Assembly: GCA_045576655.1 (NCBI GenBank)
Contig: JAZNGW010000004.1
Coordinates: forward strand, 62,001 to 126,000
Direction: 5' to 3'
From: RGIG8745 sp045576655
GTDB taxonomy: Bacteria; Bacteroidota; Bacteroidia; Bacteroidales; Bacteroidaceae
DNA length: 64,000 bases
Positions 41,441 through 50,350 of the stretch are shown here, one piece after another. How positions within the stretch are numbered: position 1 is the stretch's first letter; each line of letters begins with the position of its first letter. The notes beneath the pieces are model-generated. The model did not search any database and was not told the origin of the DNA. It saw only the letters and a list, made by a program, of their open reading frames with translations. The position numbers and the translations under genes are program-made.

Positions 41441-44278
41441 ATGGAATACAATTTCAGAGACATTGAGAAGAAATGGCGACAGAAGTGGGTGGAGCAGAAG
41501 ACCTACAAAGTTGTGGAAGACGAGAACAAGAAGAAGTTCTACGTGCTCAACATGTTCCCTTATCCGTCAGGTGCGGGACTCCACGTAGGTCATCCGCTCG
41601 GCTACATCGCAAGCGACATATATGCGCGCTACAAGCGTTTGCAGGGATTCAACGTGCTCAACCCTATGGGCTATGACGCTTACGGACTCCCTGCCGAGCA
41701 GTATGCCATACAGACAGGACAGCACCCTGAGGTGACAACTGTGGCAAACATAGACCGCTACCGCGAGCAGTTGGACAAGATCGGTTTCTCGTTCGACTGG
41801 GACCGCGAGGTGCGCACCTGTGCTCCCGACTACTACCACTGGACTCAGTGGGCTTTCCAGAAGATGTTCAACAGTTACTACGACAATAAGGAGCAGAAGG
41901 CCATGCCTATCAGCAATCTCGTTGCTCACTTCGAGGCCAACGGCACTGAAGGCATCAACGCTGCTGGTTCGGAGGAACTGAAGTTCTCGGCTGCTGAATG
42001 GAACGCCATGAACGAGAAGCAGAAAAGCGACACGCTGATGAACTGGCGCATCGCTTTCCTTGGCGAAACTATGGTGAACTGGTGTCCTAAACTCGGCACA
42101 GTGCTTGCCAACGACGAGGTTATCGACGGAGTGAGCGAACGCGGTGGCTACCCTGTGGAGCAGAAGAAGATGCGTCAGTGGTGCTTGCGCGTGTCGGCTT
42201 ATTCACAGCGCTTGCTCGACGGACTCGACGTAATCGACTGGACTGACTCGCTCAAGGAGACTCAGCGCAACTGGATTGGTCGTTCTGAAGGTGCAGAAAT
42301 CCAGTTCAAGGTTAAGGACAGCGACATAGAGTTCACAATCTTCACCACTCGCGCCGACACAATGTTCGGTGTGACATTCATGGTTCTCGCACCAGAGAGC
42401 GAACTCGTGCAGACTCTCACCACTGCCGAGCAGAAAGAGGCTGTCGACGCTTATCTCGACGCTGTGAAGAAGCGTACAGAGCGCGAGCGCATGATTGACA
42501 AGAAGGTGACAGGCGTTTTCACAGGAAGCTACGCAGTCAATCCGTTCACAGGCGAGGCAATCCCTGTATGGGTGAGCGACTACGTGCTTGCCGGTTACGG
42601 AACAGGTGCAATCATGGCAGTGCCGGCTCACGACAGCCGCGACTACGCTTTTGCTAAGCACTTCGGTTTGCCTATCATCCCGCTTGTTGAAGGATGCGAC
42701 GTGAGCGAAGAGAGTTTCGACGCCAAGGAAGGCGTAGTGACCAACTCGCCTCGCGAGGGTGTTGAGCCTTACATCGACTTCTCCCTCAACGGACTCACAA
42801 TCAAGGAGGCCATAGCTGCCACTAAGAAATATGTAAAGGAGCACAACCTCGGCCGCGTAAAGGTGAACTCCCGCCTGCGCGACGCAATCTTCAGCCGCCA
42901 GCGCTATTGGGGCGAACCGTTCCCTGTGTACTACAAGAACGGCATCCCTTGCATGATTCCAGAAGAGTGCCTGCCACTCGAACTACCGGAAGTGGACAAG
43001 TTCCTCCCAACAGAGACAGGCGAACCGCCACTGGGCAACGCCACAAAGTGGGCTTGGGACGAGCAGAACAATCAGGTTGTGGAGAACACGAAGATTGACA
43101 ACGCTACAGTGTTCCCTATCGAACTCTACACCATGCCAGGCTTCGCAGGTTCATCCGCATACTACCTCAGATATATGGATCCACACAACGGCGAAGCGCT
43201 TGTCAGCGAGAAGGCTGACGGCTATTGGCAGAACGTGGACCTCTACGTTGGTGGAACCGAGCATGCCACAGGCCACTTGATCTATAGCCGTTTCTGGAAC
43301 AAGTTCCTCTTCGACCTCGGCTACAGCGTAAAGGACGAGCCTTTCCAGAAGCTCATCAACCAAGGCATGATTCAAGGACGAAGCAATTTCGTCTACCGCA
43401 TCAAGGACACAAACACATTCGTCAGCTACAACCTGCGCAACGAATATGACACCACTCCGATCCACGTCGACGTTAACATTGTGAGCAACGACGTGCTCGA
43501 CGTTGAAGCGTTCAAGGCTTGGCGCCCTGAGTATAGCACAGCGGAGTTTATCCTCGAAGACGGCAAATACATCTGCGGATGGGCTGTGGAGAAGATGTCA
43601 AAGTCAATGTTCAACGTCGTTAATCCAGATATGATCGTTGAGAAGTACGGTGCAGACACTCTCCGTCTCTACGAAATGTTCCTCGGCCCGGTAGAGCAGT
43701 CAAAGCCTTGGGATACAAACGGCATTGACGGTTGTCACCGCTTCCTCAAGAAACTTTGGGGCATGTACTTCGATCGCGACGGAAAACTCCAGGCATCAGA
43801 TGCCGAGCCGACTAAGGAAGAGATGAAGTCGCTCCACAAGCTCATCAAGAAGGTAACTGCCGACATCGAGGTGTTCTCTTACAACACCAGCGTCAGTGCA
43901 TTCATGATCTGCCTCAACGAGCTCAATCAGCTCAAGAGCCACAACCGCCACGTGATGGAAAATCTGGCAGTACTCCTCGCACCGTTCTGCCCTCACCTCT
44001 GCGAAGAACTTTGGGAGGCTCTCGGACACGACACATCCATTTGCGATGCTCAGTGGCCTGAATTCAACGAGGAATACCTGAAGGAGGACTCCATGAACCT
44101 CACCGTGAGCTTCAACGGAAAGGCTCGCTTCCAGCTTGCTTTCCCTGCTGACGCTGACAACGCCACTATCGAGCAAACCGTTCTGGCCGACGAGCAGTCG
44201 CAGAAATACATGGAAGGCAAGAGCGTAGTGAAAGTTATTATCGTTCCTAAGCGAATCGTTAATATTGTATTAAAATGA
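41441..44278 (+). CDS. leuS: Leucine-tRNA ligase
   Basis: The 945-residue class I synthetase carries the HIGH-type motif in PYPSGAGLHVGHPLGY (about residues 45-60), the editing (CP1) domain with FTTRADTMFGVTFMVLAPE and GTGAIMAVPAHDSRD, the KMSKS loop in EKMSKSMFNVVNPDMIV and the anticodon-binding helical domain. It charges tRNA-Leu and hydrolyses mischarged products. Slightly longer than the E. coli enzyme (860), as in other Bacteroidota. The last four bases (ATGA) overlap the start of the next gene, so the YitT-RdgB fusion is translationally coupled to it. Confidence 0.97.
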   Translation: MEYNFRDIEKKWRQKWVEQKTYKVVEDENKKKFYVLNMFPYPSGAGLHVGHPLGYIASDIYARYKRLQGFNVLNPMGYDAYGLPAEQYAIQTGQHPEVTTVANIDRYREQLDKIGFSFDWDREVRTCAPDYYHWTQWAFQKMFNSYYDNKEQKAMPISNLVAHFEANGTEGINAAGSEELKFSAAEWNAMNEKQKSDTLMNWRIAFLGETMVNWCPKLGTVLANDEVIDGVSERGGYPVEQKKMRQWCLRVSAYSQRLLDGLDVIDWTDSLKETQRNWIGRSEGAEIQFKVKDSDIEFTIFTTRADTMFGVTFMVLAPESELVQTLTTAEQKEAVDAYLDAVKKRTERERMIDKKVTGVFTGSYAVNPFTGEAIPVWVSDYVLAGYGTGAIMAVPAHDSRDYAFAKHFGLPIIPLVEGCDVSEESFDAKEGVVTNSPREGVEPYIDFSLNGLTIKEAIAATKKYVKEHNLGRVKVNSRLRDAIFSRQRYWGEPFPVYYKNGIPCMIPEECLPLELPEVDKFLPTETGEPPLGNATKWAWDEQNNQVVENTKIDNATVFPIELYTMPGFAGSSAYYLRYMDPHNGEALVSEKADGYWQNVDLYVGGTEHATGHLIYSRFWNKFLFDLGYSVKDEPFQKLINQGMIQGRSNFVYRIKDTNTFVSYNLRNEYDTTPIHVDVNIVSNDVLDVEAFKAWRPEYSTAEFILEDGKYICGWAVEKMSKSMFNVVNPDMIVEKYGADTLRLYEMFLGPVEQSKPWDTNGIDGCHRFLKKLWGMYFDRDGKLQASDAEPTKEEMKSLHKLIKKVTADIEVFSYNTSVSAFMICLNELNQLKSHNRHVMENLAVLLAPFCPHLCEELWEALGHDTSICDAQWPEFNEEYLKEDSMNLTVSFNGKARFQLAFPADADNATIEQTVLADEQSQKYMEGKSVVKVIIVPKRIVNIVLK

Positions 44279-45774
44279 AACCTTTAGCGCTGAAACCATA
44301 CGCCATGTCTGCTTTCCAGGAGGCGAGAGACTACCTGTCCATCACTTTCGGTCTTTTCCTCTACTCCTTCGGACTGACATACTTCATGCTCCCCTATGAG
44401 ATTACAACAGGAGGAGTAGCGGGTATTGGCTCGATTATCTACTATGCCACAGGGTTCGAGGTGCAAAACACCTACCTCATTGTCAATGCCATACTCCTCA
44501 TAGCGGCGATTAAAGTGTTAGGTTGGAAATTCTGTTTCCGCACCATCTACGCTGTTCTCGTGCTAACCTTTTTCATTTGGGTTATGCAGCGCATTGCCGA
44601 AGGCGACAACGGCGTATTGCCACGAGTATGCAACGACCAGACCTTCATGGCATGTATCATAGGCGCATGCCTTGAGGGTACAGGCCTTGCCATCTGCTTC
44701 CTCAGCAACGGAAGCACAGGCGGCACAGACATCATTGCAGCCATTGTAAACAAGTACAAGAACATGAGTCTCGGAACCATCATCATGCTCTGCGACGTGT
44801 TTATCATCTCTTCTTGCTACTTCGTTTTCCACGACTGGCAGCGCGTAGTGTTCGGTTTTGCCACCCTCATAGTATCGAGCGTCACTCTCGACTTCGTCGT
44901 GAACAAGCAACGCCAGTCGGTACAGTTCATGATTTTCTCGCGCAACTACCGCAAGATTGCTGATGCCATCAATGCCACAGGCCGCGGAGTAACGGTGCTT
45001 GACGGCACTGGATGGTACACTCGCACAGAGCGCAAAGTGATAGTCGTTCTGGTGAAAAAGCGCGAATCCATCAATATTTTCCGCATGATAAAGTCTATCG
45101 ACCCATACGCCTTTGTGTCGATGGGCAACGTACAAGGCGTTTACGGCGAAGGATTCGACCCTATCAAAGCGAGCATTAAGACAAACAAAGGTAAAAAAAC
45201 AATAGTTTTTGCAAGCAACAACCAGCATAAACTAAAGGAGATTCGCGCCATTCTCGGCGACAAGTTTGACGTGCGCAGTCTTGAAGACATAGGATGCCAC
45301 GACGACATTCCAGAAACTTCAGGGACACTCGAAGGCAACGCACTGCAAAAGGCCGAATACATCAAGCAGTTCTACGGCTACGATTGCTTTGCCGATGATA
45401 CTGGTCTGGAATGTACTGCCCTCGACGGCGAACCTGGAGTCTACTCCGCACGCTATGCCGGCGGCAACGGCCACGACTCCGAAGCTAACATGCAGAAACT
45501 GCTGAACAACCTCGAAAACAAGAAAGACCGCACAGCGCAGTTCCGCACGGTCATCGCTCTCATCTACAACGGCAGCACTCATTACTTTGAGGGAACCGTA
45601 AAGGGTACGATATCTACGGAAAAGCATGGTGACGGCGGATTCGGTTACGACCCGATATTCGTGCCGGACGGCCACGACAAAACCTTTGCAGAGCTCGGTA
45701 GCGACGTAAAGAACACTATCAGCCACCGCGCACTTGCTGTAGAGAAACTTGTAAACTACCTTAATCAACGGTAA
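44275..45774 (+). CDS. Fused YitT-family membrane protein and RdgB/HAM1 nucleotide pyrophosphatase
   Basis: One uninterrupted 499-codon frame encodes two families usually on separate genes. Residues about 15-305 are YitT-like: five hydrophobic segments (FGLFLYSFGLTYFMLP, GSTGGTDIIAAIVNKYKNMS) and a DUF2179 domain (VLDGTGWYTRTERKVIVVLV). Residues about 306-499 are RdgB: TIVFASNNQHKLKEIRAIL, DCFADDTGLECTALDGEPGV, YSARYAGGNG, GGFGYDPIF and ISHRALAVEKL, the full set for hydrolysing dITP/XTP to monophosphates. The join reads KTNKGKKTIVF with no internal Met at the usual RdgB start and crosses a run of seven A's (45193-45199), so a sequencing slip or programmed slippage must be considered. The gene overlaps leuS by four bases and has a terminator after it. 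Confidence 0.85.
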   Translation: MKPLALKPYAMSAFQEARDYLSITFGLFLYSFGLTYFMLPYEITTGGVAGIGSIIYYATGFEVQNTYLIVNAILLIAAIKVLGWKFCFRTIYAVLVLTFFIWVMQRIAEGDNGVLPRVCNDQTFMACIIGACLEGTGLAICFLSNGSTGGTDIIAAIVNKYKNMSLGTIIMLCDVFIISSCYFVFHDWQRVVFGFATLIVSSVTLDFVVNKQRQSVQFMIFSRNYRKIADAINATGRGVTVLDGTGWYTRTERKVIVVLVKKRESINIFRMIKSIDPYAFVSMGNVQGVYGEGFDPIKASIKTNKGKKTIVFASNNQHKLKEIRAILGDKFDVRSLEDIGCHDDIPETSGTLEGNALQKAEYIKQFYGYDCFADDTGLECTALDGEPGVYSARYAGGNGHDSEANMQKLLNNLENKKDRTAQFRTVIALIYNGSTHYFEGTVKGTISTEKHGDGGFGYDPIFVPDGHDKTFAELGSDVKNTISHRALAVEKLVNYLNQR

Positions 45775-45788
45775 GCATACTATTCCAC

Positions 45789-45823
45789 GGGGTAGGTCCT
45801 ATGGGCCTGCCCCATTTCTTTTT
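45789..45823 (+). terminator. Terminator after the YitT-RdgB gene
   Basis: GGGGTAGG and CCTGCCCC form the stem, followed by ATTTCTTTTT, 15 bases after the stop codon. Confidence 0.7.
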
Positions 45824-45853
45824 ACCCCACAACCTCATCACCCCAATCCTATT

Positions 45854-46831
45854 GTGACTCTCCAGGAATTTCTCTCCGAATGGCACAATGATTCCTCCAC
45901 TATCAAGGTGCACACATCAGGCTCGACAGGCGTCCCTAAGGAAATGCACGTCGAAAAGGCGCAAATGGTCAATAGCGCACGAATGACTTGCCGTTTCCTC
46001 AAGCTCGGCAGCAACGACAAAGCATTGCTTTGCTTGCCTCTCGACTATATTGCAGGCAAAATGATGGTTGTCCGCTCCATCGTGGCAGGAATGGAACTTA
46101 TCAGCGTGGAACCATCAGCGCATCCTCTATCAGGGCTCACAACAATTCCCGATTTCGCAGCAATGACACCGATGCAAGTGGCACGAACATTTGAAAACGC
46201 CGATGAAACCGAGGTTTTCACGAAAATCCGCAGCGTCATCATCGGAGGCGGCGCCATCGACCCCCGCACAGAAAAACAGCTGCGCACCTGCAACAATGCA
46301 ATTTGGAGCACCTACGGAATGACCGAAACTCTTTCGCACATAGCACTCCGCAGAGTTAGCGGCGAAAACTCCACACACTGGTACACACCATTTGAAGGCA
46401 TCATAGTCTCTCAGGCAGACAACTCTACGCTCACAGTCAACGCGCCTATGCTCCATAAAGGGATTCTCCAAACGAATGACATCGTTGAAATGAACACCAA
46501 CGGACAGTTCCGTATCATCGGCCGACGAGACAATACCATAAACTCCGGAGGAGTGAAAATTCAAATAGAGGAGGTGGAAGAAAGACTCAAAGAATTGTGC
46601 CCAGACGTCCCCTTCATCATAACATCTCGTCCCGACGCAATATTTGGCGAGGCGATAGTGGCATTAATACCAAAAAGTGCCGATGAAATGGGTAAAAAAG
46701 CGCTCCAAGACGCCATTTCCGCCCTTCCTAAATATTGGCGTCCAAAAAGTATAGTTCATACGGAAAAATTGCCCATGACCGAAACTGGAAAACCCGACAG
46801 AGCAAAAGCAAAAGCCGTTGCTGCAAAATAA
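45854..46831 (+). CDS. menE: o-Succinylbenzoate-CoA ligase
   Basis: The 325 residues are a short adenylating enzyme: VHTSGSTGVPKEMHVEKAQM (P-loop), LDYIAGKMMVVRSIVAGME, STYGMTETLSHIALRRV, INSGGVKIQIEEVEERL and the catalytic-lysine region LPMTETGKPDRAKAK. It activates o-succinylbenzoate for menaquinone formation. The compact size (missing much of the usual N-terminal subdomain) is normal for Bacteroidota MenE. No ATG lies near the start; GTG at 45854 is used, giving the N-terminus (M)TLQEFLSEWH. It lies on the plus strand, apart from and convergent with the menB-side cluster, and has no clear promoter box after the preceding terminator. Confidence 0.87.
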   Translation: MTLQEFLSEWHNDSSTIKVHTSGSTGVPKEMHVEKAQMVNSARMTCRFLKLGSNDKALLCLPLDYIAGKMMVVRSIVAGMELISVEPSAHPLSGLTTIPDFAAMTPMQVARTFENADETEVFTKIRSVIIGGGAIDPRTEKQLRTCNNAIWSTYGMTETLSHIALRRVSGENSTHWYTPFEGIIVSQADNSTLTVNAPMLHKGILQTNDIVEMNTNGQFRIIGRRDNTINSGGVKIQIEEVEERLKELCPDVPFIITSRPDAIFGEAIVALIPKSADEMGKKALQDAISALPKYWRPKSIVHTEKLPMTETGKPDRAKAKAVAAK

Positions 46832-46913
46832 TGGAAACAGACCGATTTAGTCCGTTCAATTCGCATCTTGTGAACAAAATGGAAACAAAATGGAAACTAA
46901 CGGTGTAGTGTTT

Positions 46914-47003
46914 GTTAGCCAACGAGCGCTCGTTGACAAATAAACGAGCGCCCATTAAAAAACAAATGAGCGCTCGTTCGTTTTCTTTTGAGCGCTCATA
47001 TAT
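46914..47003. repeat. Four-unit phased palindromic array, family C
   Basis: GAGCGC cores occur at 46924, 46946, 46968 and 46990, exactly 22 bp apart. Each sits in a 14-bp near-palindrome (first AACGAGCGCTCGTT, last TTTGAGCGCTCATA) with 8-bp spacers such as GACAAATA. The left flank reads TTAGCC; the same motif occurs, inverted, beside family D. It lies between convergent menE and ygjP-like genes, where no other terminator is seen, so it may also end transcription. Confidence 0.82.
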
Positions 47004-47024
47004 CGTTACAAAGACTTCCGTTGC

Positions 47025-47759
47025 CTACCCTAACGGCATGCGATGTTCCTTCAGTTCCCTTCGCAAATCTTTAGTCCTGCCATCAGTCACGTCATCCATA
47101 AGTTTCCAGAACTTGTCGCTATGGTCGTGGTGGACAGTGTGGCACAGTTCATGCTTAATAACATAGTCTATAAGATGTGACGGAACAGCCATGAGGTAAA
47201 GACTCAGGTTTATACCATTGCGCGCAGAACAACTGCCCCAGCAAGTTCTTGACGACTGAATCTTCACACCCGTATGCTTAAACCCGTATTCAGCGGCAAT
47301 CTCATCAGTCCTTCGAGGCAGATAACTCTTTGCGTGCAAACGCAACTCTTCTACAAAGAATTTCTTTAGCCAACCTTGATACTTTGTGAGATCAGTGCCT
47401 GGATCGATGTATATCTTACTCCAAAACTCGCCCCGCCTCACGCAAACCTCGCCTTGATGCAGTTTCACCGACCTACACTCTTCGTCAGAGGCAAAGCCAA
47501 CGCTGACGATACCTGTGCTGATAGAGAATTGCCTGTCTATCAAGGTTGCAGTGTCACGAATGAGAGTTTGCCTGGATGAAAGTTTTGCACGAAAAGCATC
47601 CAGCGCATCACGGATTTCGGACAGCGTAGCCCTCGGCGAGCAAGTGACCCTCACTCCATCAGCCGAAGCGCGCATGATGATGTTGCGTGCTCTTGCGTTA
47701 CGCACCACGCTAATTACGCCGAGTTCTTCATCAACCCATTGACTTTCTGCTTCCCTCAT
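47025..47759 (-). CDS. YgjP-like M48/SprT-type metallopeptidase domain protein
   Basis: The 244 residues belong to the YgjP/DUF45 family: an N-terminal beta-rich domain, then the strand-helix core with SSRTCWGSCSARNGINLSLY (the conserved WGSCS) and the zinc motif VIKHELCHTVHHDHSDKFW, an HExxH with a downstream His. Such proteins are predicted zinc proteases related to the SprT fold; substrates are unknown. The gene is convergent with menE and lies between it and menB. It sits 73 bases from the end of menB on the same strand, with no terminator seen, and could be a passenger at the end of the men operon. Function unknown. Confidence 0.87.
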   Translation of the reverse strand: MREAESQWVDEELGVISVVRNARARNIIMRASADGVRVTCSPRATLSEIRDALDAFRAKLSSRQTLIRDTATLIDRQFSISTGIVSVGFASDEECRSVKLHQGEVCVRRGEFWSKIYIDPGTDLTKYQGWLKKFFVEELRLHAKSYLPRRTDEIAAEYGFKHTGVKIQSSRTCWGSCSARNGINLSLYLMAVPSHLIDYVIKHELCHTVHHDHSDKFWKLMDDVTDGRTKDLRRELKEHRMPLG

Positions 47760-47832
47760 TCCACCTTATACATTGACTGCCTTCAATCGGATCACGTTTG
47801 CACGATTGTTCTACTCTCTACTTCTACTAATA

Positions 47833-48693
47833 TCAAGGAATATACGGATATTGGTCAAAATCCGGATCACGTTTCTCAAGGAACGCCTTTCCACCCTCCT
47901 GCGCCTCGTCTGTGAAATAGTAAAGCATCGTAGCGTCGCCGGCGAGCTCCTGAATGCCAGCCTGTCCGTCAAGTTCGGCATTAAGGCCGGCCTTAATCAT
48001 TCTCAAAGCGATAGGGCTGCGCTTCATCATAGTCTTTGCCCAGTCGACAACTTCGTCCTCAAGTTGGTCGTAAGGCACAACCTTGTTGACGAGTCCCATT
48101 TCAAGCGCCTCGGCGGCAGTGTACAGGCGGCAAAGGAACCAAATTTCGCGTGCTTTCTTTTGTCCGACAATGCGAGCCAGATATGATGAACCGAAACCGG
48201 CGTCAAAACTTCCCACTTTCGGACCAGTCTGCCCGAACTTCGCATTTTCTGCAGCAATGCTGAGGTCGCACACAACATGGAGCACATGGCCACCGCCAAC
48301 AGCGAAACCGTTAACCATTGCAATGACTGGTTTCGGCAAAGAACGAATCTGCTTCTGCACGTCAAGCACATTAAGGCGCGGAATACCGTCCTTACCAACA
48401 TATCCGCCACGCCCCTTGACGTTCATATCACCTCCGGCACAAAACGCTTCCGTTTTCAAGCGCTCCTCTTCTGTTTGTCCCTCCTGTAGCGGACTCGGTG
48501 CACCTGTAAGAACTACCACACGCACATCCTTAGCCTCTCTGCAATAATAAAGCGCATCACTTATTTCCCACGTTGTGCGAGGAGTAAAAGCGTTGCGATA
48601 ACGCGGACGATTAATCGTTATGCGTGCTATTCCCTCGAAGAAGTCAAAGAGTATCTCCTCGTACTCCTTTATCTGTTTCCATTCTCTTGCCAT
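47833..48693 (-). CDS. menB: 1,4-Dihydroxy-2-naphthoyl-CoA synthase
   Basis: The 286-residue crotonase-fold enzyme has MenB features: ITINRPRYRNAFTPRTTWEI, FCAGGDMNVKGRGGYVGKDG, MVNGFAVGGGHVLHVVCDLS (oxyanion hole) and FGQTGPKVGSFDAGFGSSYL with the catalytic Asp/Gly loop, ending FDQYPYIP as in other MenB. It closes the ring of o-succinylbenzoyl-CoA. It is 6 bases after menD, the last men gene of the operon; the usual neighbour menC is not found here. Confidence 0.96.
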   Translation of the reverse strand: MAREWKQIKEYEEILFDFFEGIARITINRPRYRNAFTPRTTWEISDALYYCREAKDVRVVVLTGAPSPLQEGQTEEERLKTEAFCAGGDMNVKGRGGYVGKDGIPRLNVLDVQKQIRSLPKPVIAMVNGFAVGGGHVLHVVCDLSIAAENAKFGQTGPKVGSFDAGFGSSYLARIVGQKKAREIWFLCRLYTAAEALEMGLVNKVVPYDQLEDEVVDWAKTMMKRSPIALRMIKAGLNAELDGQAGIQELAGDATMLYYFTDEAQEGGKAFLEKRDPDFDQYPYIP

Positions 48694-48699
48694 ATCTAT

Positions 48700-50328
48700 T
48701 TACTTATTAATAATTACCTCCAATATCCTGACCGATTTGTCATCACGGCGCCAATCCGACATGAGCCATTCGGCATGTTCATCGGAAAAGTCAGGGGCAC
48801 ACACACACCTATAGTCCGCTCCGCACTCAAGAGCAACGCCTTCGGCAGAAGTGTTGTGTCCACCCGCCACCATCGTGTCCCTGTATGGCGTGCGCTCCAT
48901 GCCAGGGATGTTGCGGAAAATACGTCCGCCGCCATTGTTGAGAAGCAGCACACTCAGATGCAAACGCCCTCCACCTGGCAGCTCGCCTCCCTTTGCATAA
49001 TTGTTCCAAAGTCCGTTCTTATCGTAGAAGAAACTCAGGTCGCCAGTGAGCAGTAAAGTATTCTTTCCGCTTCCAACAGCCAGTCCCACAGCCGCCGAGA
49101 CACTCCCTTCAATGCCATTGATGCCACGATTGCAATAGATATCGCATCCCGTAGAAGGCACCCGCTGAATGTCACGCACCATGCTGCTGTTGGCCACATG
49201 GATGTTCCATGCCGATGGCACCGACTTTAAGGTTCGTTCCAATACTGCAATCTCCCAATCATCCGGTTTCATCGGTATTTTCTTGCCGCAAACCTCCCAT
49301 TCACCGATAAAATCAGCATCCACATCAATCGGGATGTTTTGTGCCAAAACCTCTACAGCACGTTCCGTCTCGCACTCCCCAACCATCGTAAGGCACTGGA
49401 ACAGGTCTGCAGCTTCGCCTGTACGACTAACGCTCCAATGATGCTGCGGAGCATTCCTACGCAACCACTGCTTCAGATTTTTTGACACGATATGACCGCC
49501 TATCGTCACGATGAAATCGGGAAGCAACCTACCGTTATCGCTGTCCTCTGCAATCACGCTGTCGAAATGTCGACAAGTAATATATTCCTGCTTGACATTA
49601 GATAGTTCCTCCGCAAGAATGACGCAGCGCGGAGCAAGTTTTGCCAGATGTTTTTCCACTCGTCGAGCCTCTTCGGGAAGCATCTGCCCAATAACAATCA
49701 TCGGTCTGCGAGCCGCCTTCCAAAAGGCAAGTCCTTCATCGGACAAGGAGGCATTTTTCGCACCACTCCAATAGTTCACTACACGCTCATCTGGCAGAAC
49801 CTCCGCCGAAAAATCAAACAAAGGTTCCGACAGCGGCACATTGACATGTACAGGGCCATGCGAACGTTCCAACTCAATGAAAGCCTCGTTAACAAGCCTG
49901 TTGACATACCATTCCCTATCTTCCGCATCGGGCAGACTGACCACTTTGCGGACAGTCTGTCCGAACGCTGACGTCTGCGGCATCGTCTGACCATCCATCT
50001 GCCCAATCCACTCTGCAGGCCTGTCCGCAGTGATAACAAGCAACGGCAACGGACGATAATACGCCTCTGCCACGGCAGGGGCAAGGTTGAGCACAGCCGA
50101 GCCCGAGGTGCAGCACACTGCCACAGGCCGGCATTTAGCCTCGATGAGTCCGAGTGCAAAGAATCCCGCACTGCGTTCATCCGTTACCTCATAACAGCGC
50201 ATTCCAGCTGATGCAAACGTGTGTATCAGAGGAGCGTTCCTGCTCCCCGGGCACACAACGACCTCACCGATGCCTTTCTTGAGCATTAGTGAGGTAAGTT
50301 GCAGTATGTTTCGCTTTGATGATAGCAT
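48700..50328 (-). CDS. menD: 2-Succinyl-5-enolpyruvyl-6-hydroxy-3-cyclohexene-1-carboxylate synthase
   Basis: The 542 residues are a thiamine-diphosphate enzyme of the MenD type: GIGEVVVCPGSRNAPLIHTF at the N-terminus, EVTDERSAGFFALGLIEAKC (catalytic Glu), VCCTSGSAVLNLAPAVAEAY, ITADRPAEWIGQMDGQTMPQ, the Mg/TPP motif LTGDLSFFYDKNGLWNN and LLLNNGGGRIF. It joins isochorismate and 2-oxoglutarate. It lies between menF (22 bases upstream) and menB (6 bases downstream). Confidence 0.96.
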   Translation of the reverse strand: MLSSKRNILQLTSLMLKKGIGEVVVCPGSRNAPLIHTFASAGMRCYEVTDERSAGFFALGLIEAKCRPVAVCCTSGSAVLNLAPAVAEAYYRPLPLLVITADRPAEWIGQMDGQTMPQTSAFGQTVRKVVSLPDAEDREWYVNRLVNEAFIELERSHGPVHVNVPLSEPLFDFSAEVLPDERVVNYWSGAKNASLSDEGLAFWKAARRPMIVIGQMLPEEARRVEKHLAKLAPRCVILAEELSNVKQEYITCRHFDSVIAEDSDNGRLLPDFIVTIGGHIVSKNLKQWLRRNAPQHHWSVSRTGEAADLFQCLTMVGECETERAVEVLAQNIPIDVDADFIGEWEVCGKKIPMKPDDWEIAVLERTLKSVPSAWNIHVANSSMVRDIQRVPSTGCDIYCNRGINGIEGSVSAAVGLAVGSGKNTLLLTGDLSFFYDKNGLWNNYAKGGELPGGGRLHLSVLLLNNGGGRIFRNIPGMERTPYRDTMVAGGHNTSAEGVALECGADYRCVCAPDFSDEHAEWLMSDWRRDDKSVRILEVIINK

Positions 50329-50350
50329 TTGTCTATGATTTTAGCCAACA

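Noticed and set aside
46914..47003. Family C array as an integron attC-like site or insertion-sequence end
   Set aside because: No integrase or transposase gene is near and the four-unit 22-bp phasing does not fit either type.
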